A DNA stretch of 64,000 nucleotides, taken from contig OX940865.1 in NCBI GenBank assembly GCA_954871525.1, positions 21,498,420-21,562,419 on the forward strand. The letters run 5' to 3'. Below, one piece after another: positions 10,504 to 25,128 of the stretch (within the stretch, counting starts at the first letter, position 1; each line of letters opens with the position of its first letter). A model generated the notes under the pieces. The model was not told where the DNA came from. It did not search any database and saw nothing but the letters and a program-made list of their open reading frames with translations. Source of the stretch: Parietaria judaica (lineage: Eukaryota; Streptophyta; Magnoliopsida; Rosales; Urticaceae). A program made the position numbers and the translations under genes.

Positions 10504-13500
10504 TTAAAATCGAATCAATTGAAATAATAATGATTTTAGGACCTATACATTGGAATTTGAATATAACAAGAGTTCTCATGCAAAAATATGCAAGGATTCA
10601 ATTGTTGACGAGAAATGCCATAGGAAATGCTATAGCATTTCCTATAGTATTTCTTTATTTTACATTGTTTACGACCTAAAATTCGAACCAATTGAAAAAA
10701 TAAATATTTTAGGGCTTATACATTGGAATTTGAATATAACAAGAGTTCTCATGCAAAAATATGCAAGGATTAAATTGTTGACGAGAAATGACATAGGAAA
10801 TGCTATAGCATTTCTTTATTTTACATTGTTTACGACCTAAAATTCGAACCAATTGAAAAAATAATGATTTTAGGGCTTATACATTGGAATTTGAATATAA
10901 CAAGTGTTCTCATGCAAAAATATGCAAGGATTAAATTGTTGACGAGAAATGCCATAGGAAATGCTATAGCATTTCCTATAGCATTTCTTTATTTTACATT
11001 TTTTACAACCTTAAATTTCAAACCAATTGAAAAAATAATAATTTTAGGGCTTATACATTCGAATTTGAATATAAAAAGAGTTCTCATGCAAAAATATGCA
11101 AGGATTAAATTGTTGACGAGAAATGCCATAGGAAATGCTAGCATTTCCTATAGCATTTCTTTATTTTACATTGTTTACGACCTAAAATTTTTAACCAATT
11201 GAAAAAATATTGATTTTAAAGCTTATACATTGGAATTTGAATATAACAAGATTTCTCATGCAAAAATATGCAAGGATTTAATTGTTGACGAGAAATGCCA
11301 TAGGAAATGCTATAGCATTTCCTATAGCATTTCTTTATTTTATGTTTTTTACAATCTTAAATTTCGAACCAATTGAAAAAATAATGATTTTATGGCTTAT
11401 ACATTAGAATTTGAATATAACAAAATTTCTCATGCAAAAATATGCAAGGATTAAATGGTTGACGAGAAATGCCATAGGAAATACTATAGCATTTCCTATA
11501 GCAATATTTATTTTACATTTTTTACAACCTTAAATTTTGAACCAATTGAAAAAATAATGATTTTAGGGCTTATACATTGGAATTTGAATATAACAAGTGT
11601 TCTCATGCAAAAATATGCAAGGATTAAATTGTTGAGGAGAAATGCCATAGGAAATGCTATAGCATTTCCTATAGAATTTCTTTATTTTACATTTTTTACA
11701 ACCTTAAATTTCAAACCAATTGAAAAAATAATAATTTTAGGGCTTATACATTGGAATTTGAATATAAAAAGAGTTCTCATGCAAAAATATGCAAGGATTA
11801 AATTGTTGACGAGAAATGCCATAGGAAATGCTAGCATTTCCTATAGCATTTCTTTATTTTACATTGTTTACGACCTAAAATTTTTAACCAATTGAAAAAA
11901 TATTGATTTTAAAGCTTATACATTGGAATTTGAATATAACAAGAGTTCTCATGCAAAAATATGCAAGGATTTAATTGTTGACGAGAAATGCCATAGGAAA
12001 TGCTATAGCATTTCCTATAACATTTATATATTTGACATTTTTTACAACCTTAAATTTCGAACCAATTGAAAAAACAATGATTTTAGGGCTTATACATTGG
12101 AATTTGAATATAACAAGAGTTCTCATGCAAAAATATGCAAAGATTAAATTGTTGACGAGAAATGCCATAGGAAATGCTATAGCATTTCCTATAGCATTTC
12201 TTTATTTTACATTTTTTACAACCTTAAAATCGAATCAATTGAAATAATAATGATTTTAGGACCTATACATTGGAATTTGAATATAACAAGAGTTCTCATG
12301 CAAAAATATGCAAGGATTCAATTGTTGACGAGAAATGCCATAAGAAATGCTATAGCATTTCCTATAGTATTTCTTTATTTTACATTGCTTACGACCTAAA
12401 ATTCGAACCAATTGAAAAAATAAAGATTTTAGGGCTTATACATTGGAATTTGAATATAACAAGAGTTCTCATGCAAAAATATGCAAGGATTAAATTGTTG
12501 ACGAGAAATGACATAGGAAATGCTATAGCATTTCTTTATTTTACATTGTTTACGACCTAAAATTCGAACCAATTGAAAAAATAATGATTTTAGGGCTTAT
12601 ACATTGGAATTTGAATATAACAAGTGTTCTCATGCAAAAATATGCAAGGATTAAATTGTTGACGAGAAATGCCATAGGAAATGCTATAGCATTTCCTATA
12701 GCATTTCTTTATTTTACATTTTTTACAACCTTAAATTTCAAACCAATTGAAAAAATAATAATTTTAGGGCTTATACATTCGAATTTGAATATAAAAAGAG
12801 TTCTCATGCAAAAATATGCAAGGATTAAATTGTTGACGAGAAATGCCATAGGAAATGCTAGCATTTCCTATAGCATTTCTTTATTTTACATTGTTTACGA
12901 CCTAAAATTTTTAACCAATTGAAAAAATATTGATTTTAAAGCTTATACATTGGAATTTGAATATAACAAGATTTCTCATGCAAAAATATGCAAGGATTTA
13001 ATTGTTGACGAGAAATGCCATAGGAAATGCTATAGCATTTCCTATAGCATTTCTTTATTTTATGTTTTTTACAATCTTAAATTTCGAACCAATTGAAAAA
13101 ATAATGATTTTATGGCTTATACATTAGAATTTGAATATAACAAAATTTCTCATGCAAAAATATGCAAGGATTAAATGGTTGACGAGAAATGCCATAGGAA
13201 ATACTATAGCATTTCCTATAGCAATATTTATTTTACATTTTTTACAACCTTAAATTTTGAACCAATTGAAAAAATAATGATTTTAGGGCTTATACATTGG
13301 AATTTGAATATAACAAGTGTTCTCATGCAAAAATATGCAAGGATTAAATTGTTGAGGAGAAATGCCATAGGAAATGCTATAGCATTTCCTATAGAATTTC
13401 TTTATTTTACATTTTTTACAACCTTAAATTTCAAACCAATTGAAAAAATAATAATTTTAGGGCTTATACATTGGAATTTGAATATAAAAAGAGTTCTCAT

Positions 13501-13724
13501 GCAAAAATATGCAAGGATTAAATTGTTGACGAGAAATGCCATAGGAAATGCTAGCATTTCCTATAGCATTTCTTTATTTTACATTGTTTACGACCTAAAA
13601 TTTTTAACCAATTGAAAAAATATTGATTTTAAAGCTTATACATTGGAATTTGAATATAACAAGAGTTCTCATGCAAAAATATGCAAGGATTTAATTGTTG
13701 ACGAGAAATGCCATAGGAAATGCT
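10321..13724. repeat. 1,720-bp ten-monomer higher-order repeat, two tandem copies
   Basis: Copy 1 (10321-12040) and copy 2 (12041-13724) match at a constant offset of 1,720 bases. Shared rarities include TTTTATGTTTTTTAC (11339 and 13059), TTTATGGCTTATACATTAG and an AATATTTATTTTAC monomer. Entry and exit points are sharp: upstream of 10321 the T-rich segment differs, and after 13724 the dyad changes to GCTAGTATTTCTTATAGCC. I saw only scattered single-base differences between copies. Inside each unit a 693-bp sub-repeat is visible. Confidence 0.85.
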
Positions 13725-16491
13725 AGTATTTCTTATAGCCTTTCTTTATTTTACATTGTTTACGACCTAAAATTTCAAACCAATTGAAAAAATAATATTT
13801 TAGGGCTTATACATTGGAAATTTAATATAACAAGAGTTCTCATGCAAAAATATGCAAGGATTAAATTGTTGACGAGAAATGCCATAGGAAATTCTATAGC
13901 ATATCCTATAGCATTTCTTTATTTTACATTTTTTACAACCTTAAATTTCGAACCAATTGAAAAAGTAATATTTTAGGGCTTATACATTGGAATTTTAATA
14001 TAACAAGAGTTCTCATGCAAAAATATGTAAGGATTAAATTGTTGACAAGAAATGCCATAGGAAATGCTATAGAATTTCCTATAGAATTTCTTTATTTTAC
14101 ATTTTTTACAACCTTAAATTTCGAACCAATTGAAAAAATAATGATTTTAGGGCTTATATTTTGAAATTTGAATATAAAAAGAGTTCTCATGCAAAAATAT
14201 GCAAGGATTAAATTGTTGACGAGAAATGCCATAGGAAATGCTATAGCATTTCCTATAGCATTTATTTATTTGACATTTTTTACAACCTTAAATTTCGAAC
14301 CAATTGAAAAAATAATGATTTTAGGGCTTATACATTGGAATTTGAATATAAAAAGAGTCTCATGCAAAAATATGCAAGGATTAAATTGTTGACGAGAAAT
14401 GCCATAGGAAATGCTATATCATTTCCTATATCATTTCTTTATTTTACATTTTTTACAACCTTAAATTTCGAACCAATTGAAAAAATAATGATTTTAGGTC
14501 TTATACATTGGAATTTGAATATAACAAGAGTTCTCATGCACAAATATGCAAGGATTAAATTGTTGACGAGAAATGCCATAGGAAATGCTAGCATTTCCTA
14601 TAGCATTTCTTTATTTTACATTGTTTACGACCTTAAATTTCGAACCAATTGAAAAAATAATGACTTTAGGGCTTATACATTGGAATTTGAATATAACAAG
14701 AGTTCTCATGAAAAAATATGCAAGGATTAAATTGTTGACGAGAAATGCCATAGGAAATGCTATAGCATTTCCTATAGCATTTCTTTATTTTGCATTTTTT
14801 ACAAGCTTAAATTTCAAACCAATTCTAAAATAATGATTTTAGGGCTTATACATTGGAATTTTAATACTACAATCCTTCTCATGCAAAAATATGCAAGGAT
14901 TAAATTGTTGACGAGAAATGCCATAGGAAATGCTGTAGCATTTCCTATAGCGTTTCTTTATTTGACATTTTTTACAACCTTAAATTTCGAACCAATTGAA
15001 AAAATAATGATTTTAAAGATTATACATTGGAATTTGTATATAACTAGAGTTCTCATGCAAAAATATGCAAGGATTAAATTGTTGACGAGAAATGGCATAG
15101 GAAATGCTAGCATTTCCTATAGCATATCTTTATTTTACAATGTTTACGACCTAAAATTTTTAACCAATTGAAAAAAATATTGATTTTAGGGCTTATACAT
15201 TGGCATTTGAATATAACAAGAGTTCTCATGCAAAAATATGCAAGGATTTAATTGTTGACGAGAAATGCCATAGGAAATACTATAACATTACCTATAACAT
15301 TTATATATTTGACATTTTTTACAACCTTAAATTTCGAACCAATTGAAAAAACAATGATTTTAGGGCTTATACATTGGAATTTTAATATAACAAGAGTTCT
15401 CATGCAAAAATATGCAAGGATTAAATTGTTGACGAGAAATGCCATAGGAAACGCTAGCATTTCCTATAGCATTTCTTTATTTTACATTGTGTACGACCTT
15501 ACATTTCGAACCAATTGAAAAAATAATGACTTTAGGGCTTATACATTTGAATTTGAATATAACAAGAGTTCTCATGAAAAAATATGCAAGGATTAAATTG
15601 TTGACGAGAAATGCCATAGGAAATGCTATAGCATTTCCTATAGCATTTCTTTATTTGACCTTTTTTACAACCTTAAATTTCGAACCAATTGAAAAAAATA
15701 ATGATTTTAGGGCTTATACATTCGAATTTGAATATAACAAGAGTTCTCAGGCAAAAATATGCAAGGATTAAATTGTTGACGAGAAATGTCATAGGAAATG
15801 CTATAGCATTTCCTATAGCATTTCTTTATTAGACATTTTTTACAACCTTAAATTTCGAACCAATTGAAAAAATAATGATTTTAGGGCTTATAGATTGGAA
15901 TTTGAATATAACAAGAGTTCTCATGCAAAAATATGCAAGGATTAAATTGTTGACGAAAAATGCCATAGGAAATGCTAACATTTCCTATAGCCTTTCTTTA
16001 TTTTACATTGTTTACGACCTTAAATTTCGAACCAATTGAAAAAATAATGACTTTAGGGCTTATACATTGGAATTTGAATATAACAAGAGTTCTCATGAAA
16101 AAATATGCAAGGATTAAATTTTTGATGAGAAATGCCATAGGAAATGCTATAGCATATCCTATAGCATTTCTTTATTTTACATTTTTTACAACCTTAAATT
16201 TCGAACCAATTGAAAAAATAATGATTTTAGGGCTTATAAATTGAAATTTGAATATAACAAGAGTTCTCATGCAAAAATATGCAAGGATTAAATTGTTGAC
16301 GAGAAATGCCATTGGAAATGCTATAGCATTTCCTATAGCATTTCTTTATTTTACATTTTTTACAACCTTAAATTTCGAACCAATTGAAAAAATAATGATT
16401 TTAGGGCTTATACATTGGAATTTGAATATAACAAGAGTTCTCATGCACAAATATGCAAGGATTAAATTGTTGATGAGAAATGCCATAGGAA
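13725..16491. repeat. Mixed satellite block with GACTTTAGGG and GCTAGC subtypes
   Basis: Monomers with AATGACTTTAGGGC (near 14660, 15525 and 16047) alternate with dyad-centre deletion forms (AAATGCTAGCATTT). A 520-bp (three-monomer) periodicity links about 15972 and 16492. The segment near 13,725-14,600 reappears at about 18,919-19,790 (offset 5,198), including the odd TTATATTTTGAAATTTG monomer at about 14154 and 19352, so this block fed or received sequence from the 4,155-bp unit. Confidence 0.65.
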
Positions 16492-19400
16492 ATGCTAGCA
16501 TTTCCTATAGCATTTCTTTATTTTACATTGTTTACGACCTTAAATTTCGAACCAATTGAAAAAATAATGACTTTAGGGCTTATACATTGGAATTTGAATA
16601 TAACAAGAGTTCTCATGAAAAAATATGCAAGGATTAAATTGTTGACGAGAAATGCCATAGGAAATGCTATAGCATTTCCTATAGCATTTCTTTATTTGAC
16701 ATTTTTTTCATCCTTAAATTTCGAATCAATTGAAAAAATAATGATTTTAGGGCTTATACATTGGAATTTGAATATAACAAGAGTCTCATGCAAAAATATG
16801 CAAGGATTAAATTGTTGACGAGAAATACCATAGGAAATGCTATAGCATTTCCCATATCATTTCTTTATTTTACAATTTTTACAACCTTAAATTTCGAACA
16901 AATTGAAAAAATAATGATTTTAGGGCTTATAAATTAAAATTTGAATATAACAAGAGTTCTCATGAAAAAATATGCAAGGATTAAATTGTTGATGAGAAAT
17001 GCCATAGGAAATGCTATAGCATATCCTATAGCATTTCTTTATTTTACATTTTTTACAACCTTAAATTTCGAACCAATTGAAAAAATAATGATTTTAGGGC
17101 TTATAAATTGAAATTTGAATATAACAAGAGTTCTCATGCAAAAATATGCAAGGATTAAATTGTTGACGAGAAATGCCATTGGAAATGCTATAACATTTCC
17201 TATAGCATTTCTTTATTTTACATTTTTTACAACCTTAAATTTCGAACCAATTGAAAAAATAATGATTTTAGGGCTTATACATTGGAATTTGAATATAACA
17301 ACAGTTCTCATGCAAAAATATACAAGGATTAAATTGTTGACGAGAAATGCCATAGGAAATGCTATAGCATTTCCTATATCATTTCTTTATTTTAAATTTT
17401 TTACAACCTTAAATTTCGAACAAATTGAAAAAATAATGATTTTAGAGCTTATACATTCGAATTTGAATATAACAAGAGTTCTCATGCAAAAATATGCAAG
17501 GATTAAATTGTTGACGAGAAATGTCATAGGAAATGCTATAGCATTTCCTATAGCATTTCTTTATTAGACATTTTTTACAACCTTAAATTTCGAACCAATT
17601 GAAAAAATAATGATTTTAGGGCTTATAGATTGGAATTTGAATATAACAAGAGTTCTCATGCAAAAATATGCAAGGATTAAATTGTTGACGAGAAATGCCA
17701 TAGGAAATGCTAGCATTTCCTATAGCATTTCTTTATTTTACATTGTTTACGACCTTAAATTTTGAACCAATTGAAAAAATAATGACTTTAGGGCTTATAC
17801 ATTGGAAATTGAATATAACAAGAGTTCTCATAAAAAAATATACAAGGATTAAATTGTTGACGAGAAATGCCATAGGAAATGCTATAGAATTTCCTATAGA
17901 ATTTCTTTATTTTACATTTTTTACAACCTTAAATTTCGAACCAATTGAAAAAATAATGATTTTAGGGCTTATAAATTGAAATTTGAATATAACAAGAGTT
18001 CTCATGAAAAAATATGCAAGGATTAATTTGTTGACGAGAGATGCCATAAGAAATGCTATAGCATTTCCTCTAGCATTTCTTTATTTGACATTTTTTACAA
18101 CCTTAAATTTCGAACCAATTGAAAAAATTATGATTTTAGGGCTTATACATTGGAATTTGAATATAACAAGAGTCTCATGCAAAAATATGCAAGGATTAAA
18201 TTGTTGACGAGAAATGCCATAGGAAATGCTATATCATTTCCTATAGCATTTCTTTATTTTACATTTTTTACAACCTTAAATTTCGAACCAATTGAAAAAA
18301 TAATGATTTTAGGGCTTATACATTGGAATATGAATATAACAAGAGTTCTCATGCAAAAATATGGAAGGATTAAATTGTTGACGAGAAATGCCATAGGAAA
18401 TGCTATAGCATTTCCTATAGCATTTCTTTATTTGACATTATTTACAACCTTAAATTTCGAACCAATTGAAAAATAATGATTTTAGGGCTTATACATTGGA
18501 ATTTGAATATAACAAGAGTTCTCATGCAAAAATATGCAAGGATTAAATTGTTGACGAGAAATGCCATAGGAAATGTTATAGCATCTCCTATAGCATTTCT
18601 TTATTTCACATTTTTTACAACCTTAAATTTCGAACCAATTGAAAAAATAATGTTTTTAAAGCTTATACATTGGAATTTGAATATAACAAGAGTTCTCATG
18701 CAAAAATATGCAAGGATTAAATTGCTGACGAGAAATGCCATAGGAAATGCTAGCATTTCCTATAGCATTTCTTTATTTTACATTTTTTACAACCTTAAAT
18801 TTCGAACCAATTGAAAAATAATTATTTTAGGGCTTATACATTGGAATTTGAATATAACAAGAGTTCTCATGCGAAAATATGCAATGATTAAATTGTTGAC
18901 GAGAAATGCCATAGGAAATACTAGTATTTCCTATAGCCTTTCTTTATTTTACATTGTTTACGACCTAAAATTTCAAACCAATTGAAAAAATAATATTTTA
19001 GGGCTTATACATTGGAAATTTAATATAACAAGAGTTCTCATGCAAAAATATGCAAGGATTAAATTGTTGACGAGAAATGCCATAGGAAATTCTATAGCAT
19101 ATCCTATAGCATTTCTTTATTTTACATTTTTTACAACCTTAAATTTCGAACCAATTGAAAAAGTAATATTTTAGGGCTTATACATTGGAATTTTAATATA
19201 ACAAGAGTTCTCATGCAAAAATATGTAAGGATTAAATTGTTGACAAGAAATGCCATAGGAAATGCTATAGAATTTCCTATAGAATTTCTTTATTTTACAT
19301 TTTTTACAACCTTAAATTTCGAACCAATTGAAAAAATAATGATTTTAGGGCTTATATTTTGAAATTTGAATATAACAAGAGTTCTCATGCAAAAATATGC

Positions 19401-20646
19401 AAGGATTAAATTGTTGACGAGAAATGCCATAGGAAATGTTATAGCATTTCCTATAGCATTTATTTATTTGACATTTTTTACAACCTTAAATTTCAAACCA
19501 ATTGAAAAAATAATGATTTTAGGGCTTATACATTGGAATTTGAATATAAAAAGAGTCTCATGCAAAAATATGCAAGGATTAAATTGTTGACGAGAAATGC
19601 CATAGGAAATGCTATATCATTTCCTATAGCATTTCTTTATTTTACATTTTTTACAACCTTAAATTTCGAACCAATTGAAAAAATAATGATTTTAGGTCTT
19701 ATACATTGGAATTTGAATATAACAAGAGTTCTCATGCAAAAATATGCAAGGATTAAATTGTTGACAAGAAATGCCATAGGAAATGCTATAGATTTTCCTA
19801 TAGAATTCTTTATTTTACATTTTTTACAACCTAAAATTTTGAACCAATTGAAAAAATAATGATTTTAGGGCTCATAAATTGAAATTTGAATATAACAAGA
19901 GTTCTCATGCAAAAATATGCAAGGATTAAATTGTTGACGAGAAATGCCATAGGAAATGGTAGCATTTCCTATATCATTTCTTTATTTTACATTGTTTACG
20001 ACCTAAAATTTTGAACAAATTGAAAAAATAATATTTTAGGGCTTATACATTGGAATTTGAATATAACAAGAGTTCTCATGCAAAAATATGCAAGGATTAA
20101 ATTGTTGACGAGAAATGGCATAGGAAATGCTATAGCATATCCTATAGAATTTCTTTATTTTACATTTTTTACAAACTTAAATTTCGAACCAATTGAAAAA
20201 ATAATATTTTAGGGCTTATACATTGGAATTTGAATATAACAAGAGTTCTCATGCAAAAATATGCAAGGATTAAATTGTTGACAAGAAATGCCATAGGAAA
20301 TGGTATAAAATTTCCTATAGAAATTCTTTATTTTACATTTTTTACAAACTTAAATTTCGAACCAATTGAAAAAATAATGATTTTAGGGTTTATAAATTGA
20401 AATTTTAATATAACAAGAGTTCTCATGCAAAAATATGCAAGGATTAAATTGTTGACGAGAAATGCCATAGGAAATGCTATAGCATTTCCTATAGCATTTT
20501 TTTATTTGACATTTTTTACAACCTTAAATTTCGAACCAATTGAAAAAATAATGATTTTAGGGCTTATACATTGGAATTTGAATATAACAAGAGTCTCATG
20601 CAAGAATATGCAAGGATTAAATTGTTGACGAGAAATGCCATAGGAA
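16492..20646. repeat. 4,155-bp higher-order repeat, copy 1 (24 monomers)
   Basis: This segment matches 20647-24801 at a constant offset of 4,155 bases. The length fits 24 monomers averaging 173 bp. It contains distinctive variants found only in this unit and its relatives, such as TTTTTTTCATCC (about 16702), TTTATTAGACATT (about 17561) and GAGAGATGCCATAAG (about 18044). At the start copy 1 has AAATGCTAGC where copy 2 has AAATGGTAGC. Confidence 0.9.
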
Positions 20647-23600
20647 ATGGTAGCATTTCCTATAGCATTTCTTTATTTTACATTGTTTACGACCTTAAGT
20701 TTCGAACCAATTGAAAAAATAATGACTTTAGGGCTTATACATTGGAATTTGAATATAACAAGAGTTCTCATGAAAAAATATGCAAGGATTAAATTGTTGA
20801 CGAGAAATGCCATAGGAAATGCTATAGCATTTCCTATAGCATTTCTTTATTTGACATTTTTTTCATCCTTAAATTTCGAATCAATTGAAAAAATAATGAT
20901 TTTAGGGCTTATACATTGGAATTTGAATATAACAAGAGTCTCATGCAAAAATATGCAAGGATTAAATTGTTGACGAGAAATACCATAGGAAATGCTATAG
21001 CATTTCCCATATCATTTCTTTATTTTACAATTTTTACAACCTTAAATTTCGAACAAATTGAAAAAATAATGATTTTAGGGCTTATAAATTAAAATTTGAA
21101 TATAACAAGAGTTCTCATGAAAAAATATGCAAGGATTAAATTGTTGATGAGAAATGCCATAGGAAATGCTATAGCATATCCTATAGCATTTCTTTATTTT
21201 ACATTTTTTACAACCTTAAATTTCGAACCAATTGAAAAAATAATGATTTTAGGGCTTATAAATTGAAATTTGAATATAACAAGAGTTCTCATGCAAAAAT
21301 ATGCAAGGATTAAATTGTTGACGAGAAATGCCATTGGAAATGCTATAACATTTCCTATAGCATTTCTTTATTTTACATTTTTTACAACCTTAAATTTCGA
21401 ACCAATTGAAAAAATAATGATTTTAGGGCTTATACATTGGAATTTGAATATAACAACAGTTCTCATGCAAAAATATACAAGGATTAAATTGTTGACGAGA
21501 AATGCCATAGGAAATGCTATAGCATTTCCTATATCATTTCTTTATTTTAAATTTTTTACAACCTTAAATTTCGAACAAATTGAAAAAATAATGATTTTAG
21601 AGCTTATACATTCGAATTTGAATATAACAAGAGTTCTCATGCAAAAATATGCAAGGATTAAATTGTTGACGAGAAATGTCATAGGAAATGCTATAGCATT
21701 TCCTATAGCATTTCTTTATTAGACATTTTTTACAACCTTAAATTTCGAACCAATTGAAAAAATAATGATTTTAGGGCTTATAGATTGGAATTTGAATATA
21801 ACAAGAGTTCTCATGCAAAAATATGCAAGGATTAAATTGTTGACGAGAAATGCCATAGGAAATGCTAGCATTTCCTATAGCATTTCTTTATTTTACATTG
21901 TTTACGACCTTAAATTTTGAACCAATTGAAAAAATAATGACTTTAGGGCTTATACATTGGAAATTGAATATAACAAGAGTTCTCATAAAAAAATATACAA
22001 GGATTAAATTGTTGACGAGAAATGCCATAGGAAATGCTATAGAATTTCCTATAGAATTTCTTTATTTTACATTTTTTACAACCTTAAATTTCGAACCAAT
22101 TGAAAAAATAATGATTTTAGGGCTTATAAATTGAAATTTGAATATAACAAGAGTTCTCATGAAAAAATATGCAAGGATTAATTTGTTGACGAGAGATGCC
22201 ATAAGAAATGCTATAGCATTTCCTCTAGCATTTCTTTATTTGACATTTTTTACAACCTTAAATTTCGAACCAATTGAAAAAATTATGATTTTAGGGCTTA
22301 TACATTGGAATTTGAATATAACAAGAGTCTCATGCAAAAATATGCAAGGATTAAATTGTTGACGAGAAATGCCATAGGAAATGCTATATCATTTCCTATA
22401 GCATTTCTTTATTTTACATTTTTTACAACCTTAAATTTCGAACCAATTGAAAAAATAATGATTTTAGGGCTTATACATTGGAATATGAATATAACAAGAG
22501 TTCTCATGCAAAAATATGGAAGGATTAAATTGTTGACGAGAAATGCCATAGGAAATGCTATAGCATTTCCTATAGCATTTCTTTATTTGACATTATTTAC
22601 AACCTTAAATTTCGAACCAATTGAAAAATAATGATTTTAGGGCTTATACATTGGAATTTGAATATAACAAGAGTTCTCATGCAAAAATATGCAAGGATTA
22701 AATTGTTGACGAGAAATGCCATAGGAAATGTTATAGCATCTCCTATAGCATTTCTTTATTTCACATTTTTTACAACCTTAAATTTCGAACCAATTGAAAA
22801 AATAATGTTTTTAAAGCTTATACATTGGAATTTGAATATAACAAGAGTTCTCATGCAAAAATATGCAAGGATTAAATTGCTGACGAGAAATGCCATAGGA
22901 AATGCTAGCATTTCCTATAGCATTTCTTTATTTTACATTTTTTACAACCTTAAATTTCGAACCAATTGAAAAATAATTATTTTAGGGCTTATACATTGGA
23001 ATTTGAATATAACAAGAGTTCTCATGCGAAAATATGCAATGATTAAATTGTTGACGAGAAATGCCATAGGAAATACTAGTATTTCCTATAGCCTTTCTTT
23101 ATTTTACATTGTTTACGACCTAAAATTTCAAACCAATTGAAAAAATAATATTTTAGGGCTTATACATTGGAAATTTAATATAACAAGAGTTCTCATGCAA
23201 AAATATGCAAGGATTAAATTGTTGACGAGAAATGCCATAGGAAATTCTATAGCATATCCTATAGCATTTCTTTATTTTACATTTTTTACAACCTTAAATT
23301 TCGAACCAATTGAAAAAGTAATATTTTAGGGCTTATACATTGGAATTTTAATATAACAAGAGTTCTCATGCAAAAATATGTAAGGATTAAATTGTTGACA
23401 AGAAATGCCATAGGAAATGCTATAGAATTTCCTATAGAATTTCTTTATTTTACATTTTTTACAACCTTAAATTTCGAACCAATTGAAAAAATAATGATTT
23501 TAGGGCTTATATTTTGAAATTTGAATATAACAAGAGTTCTCATGCAAAAATATGCAAGGATTAAATTGTTGACGAGAAATGCCATAGGAAATGTTATAGC

Positions 23601-24801
23601 ATTTCCTATAGCATTTATTTATTTGACATTTTTTACAACCTTAAATTTCAAACCAATTGAAAAAATAATGATTTTAGGGCTTATACATTGGAATTTGAAT
23701 ATAAAAAGAGTCTCATGCAAAAATATGCAAGGATTAAATTGTTGACGAGAAATGCCATAGGAAATGCTATATCATTTCCTATAGCATTTCTTTATTTTAC
23801 ATTTTTTACAACCTTAAATTTCGAACCAATTGAAAAAATAATGATTTTAGGTCTTATACATTGGAATTTGAATATAACAAGAGTTCTCATGCAAAAATAT
23901 GCAAGGATTAAATTGTTGACAAGAAATGCCATAGGAAATGCTATAGATTTTCCTATAGAATTCTTTATTTTACATTTTTTACAACCTAAAATTTTGAACC
24001 AATTGAAAAAATAATGATTTTAGGGCTCATAAATTGAAATTTGAATATAACAAGAGTTCTCATGCAAAAATATGCAAGGATTAAATTGTTGACGTGAAAT
24101 GCCATAGGAAATGGTAGCATTTCCTATATCATTTCTTTATTTTACATTGTTTACGACCTAAAATTTTGAACAAATTGAAAAAATAATATTTTAGGGCTTA
24201 TACATTGGAATTTGAATATAACAAGAGTTCTCATGCAAAAATATGCAAGGATTAAATTGTTGACGAGAAATGGCATAGGAAATGCTATAGCATATCCTAT
24301 AGAATTTCTTTATTTTACATTTTTTACAAACTTAAATTTCGAACCAATTGAAAAAATAATATTTTAGGGCTTATACATTGGAATTTGAATATAACAAGAG
24401 TTCTCATGCAAAAATATGCAAGGATTAAATTGTTGACAAGAAATGCCATAGGAAATGGTATAAAATTTCCTATAGAAATTCTTTATTTTACATTTTTTAC
24501 AAACTTAAATTTCGAACCAATTGAAAAAATAATGATTTTAGGGTTTATAAATTGAAATTTTAATATAACAAGAGTTCTCATGCAAAAATATGCAAGGATT
24601 AAATTGTTGACGAGAAATGCCATAGGAAATGCTATAGCATTTCCTATAGCATTTTTTTATTTGACATTTTTTACAACCTTAAATTTCGAACCAATTGAAA
24701 AAATAATGATTTTAGGGCTTATACATTGGAATTTGAATATAACAAGAGTCTCATGCAAGAATATGCAAGGATTAAATTGTTGACGAGAAATGCCATAGGA
24801 A
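20647..24801. repeat. 4,155-bp higher-order repeat, copy 2
   Basis: This is an almost identical tandem copy of 16492-20646. Away from the first few hundred bases the only difference I noticed by eye is GACGTG at about 24093 against GACGAG in copy 1; there may be others. A third copy begins at 24802 and stays similar for about 350 bases before diverging. Such identity over 4 kb implies a very recent unequal exchange or, less likely, an assembly duplication. Confidence 0.9.
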
Positions 24802-25128
24802 ATGGTAGCATTTCCTATAGCATTTCTTTATTTTACATTGTTTACGACCTTAAGTTTCGAACCAATTGAAAAAATAATGACTTTAGGGCTTATACATTGG
24901 AATTTGAATATAACAAGAGTTCTCATGAAAAAATATGCAAGGATTAAATTGTTGACGAGAAATGCCATAGGAAATGCTATAGCATTTCCTATAGCATTTC
25001 TTTATTTGACATTTTTTTCAACCTTAAATTTCGAAACAATTGAAAAAATAATGATTTTAGGGCTTATACATTGGAATTTGAATATAACAAGAGTCTCATG
25101 CAAAAATATGCAAGGATTAAATTGTTGA

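Noticed and set aside
16492..24801. The near-identical 4,155-bp copies as a pure assembly artefact
   Set aside because: Not excluded, but the copies differ at their edges and at least at one internal base, and similar nested duplications occur throughout. A real recent duplication is more likely. Spanning long reads would decide.
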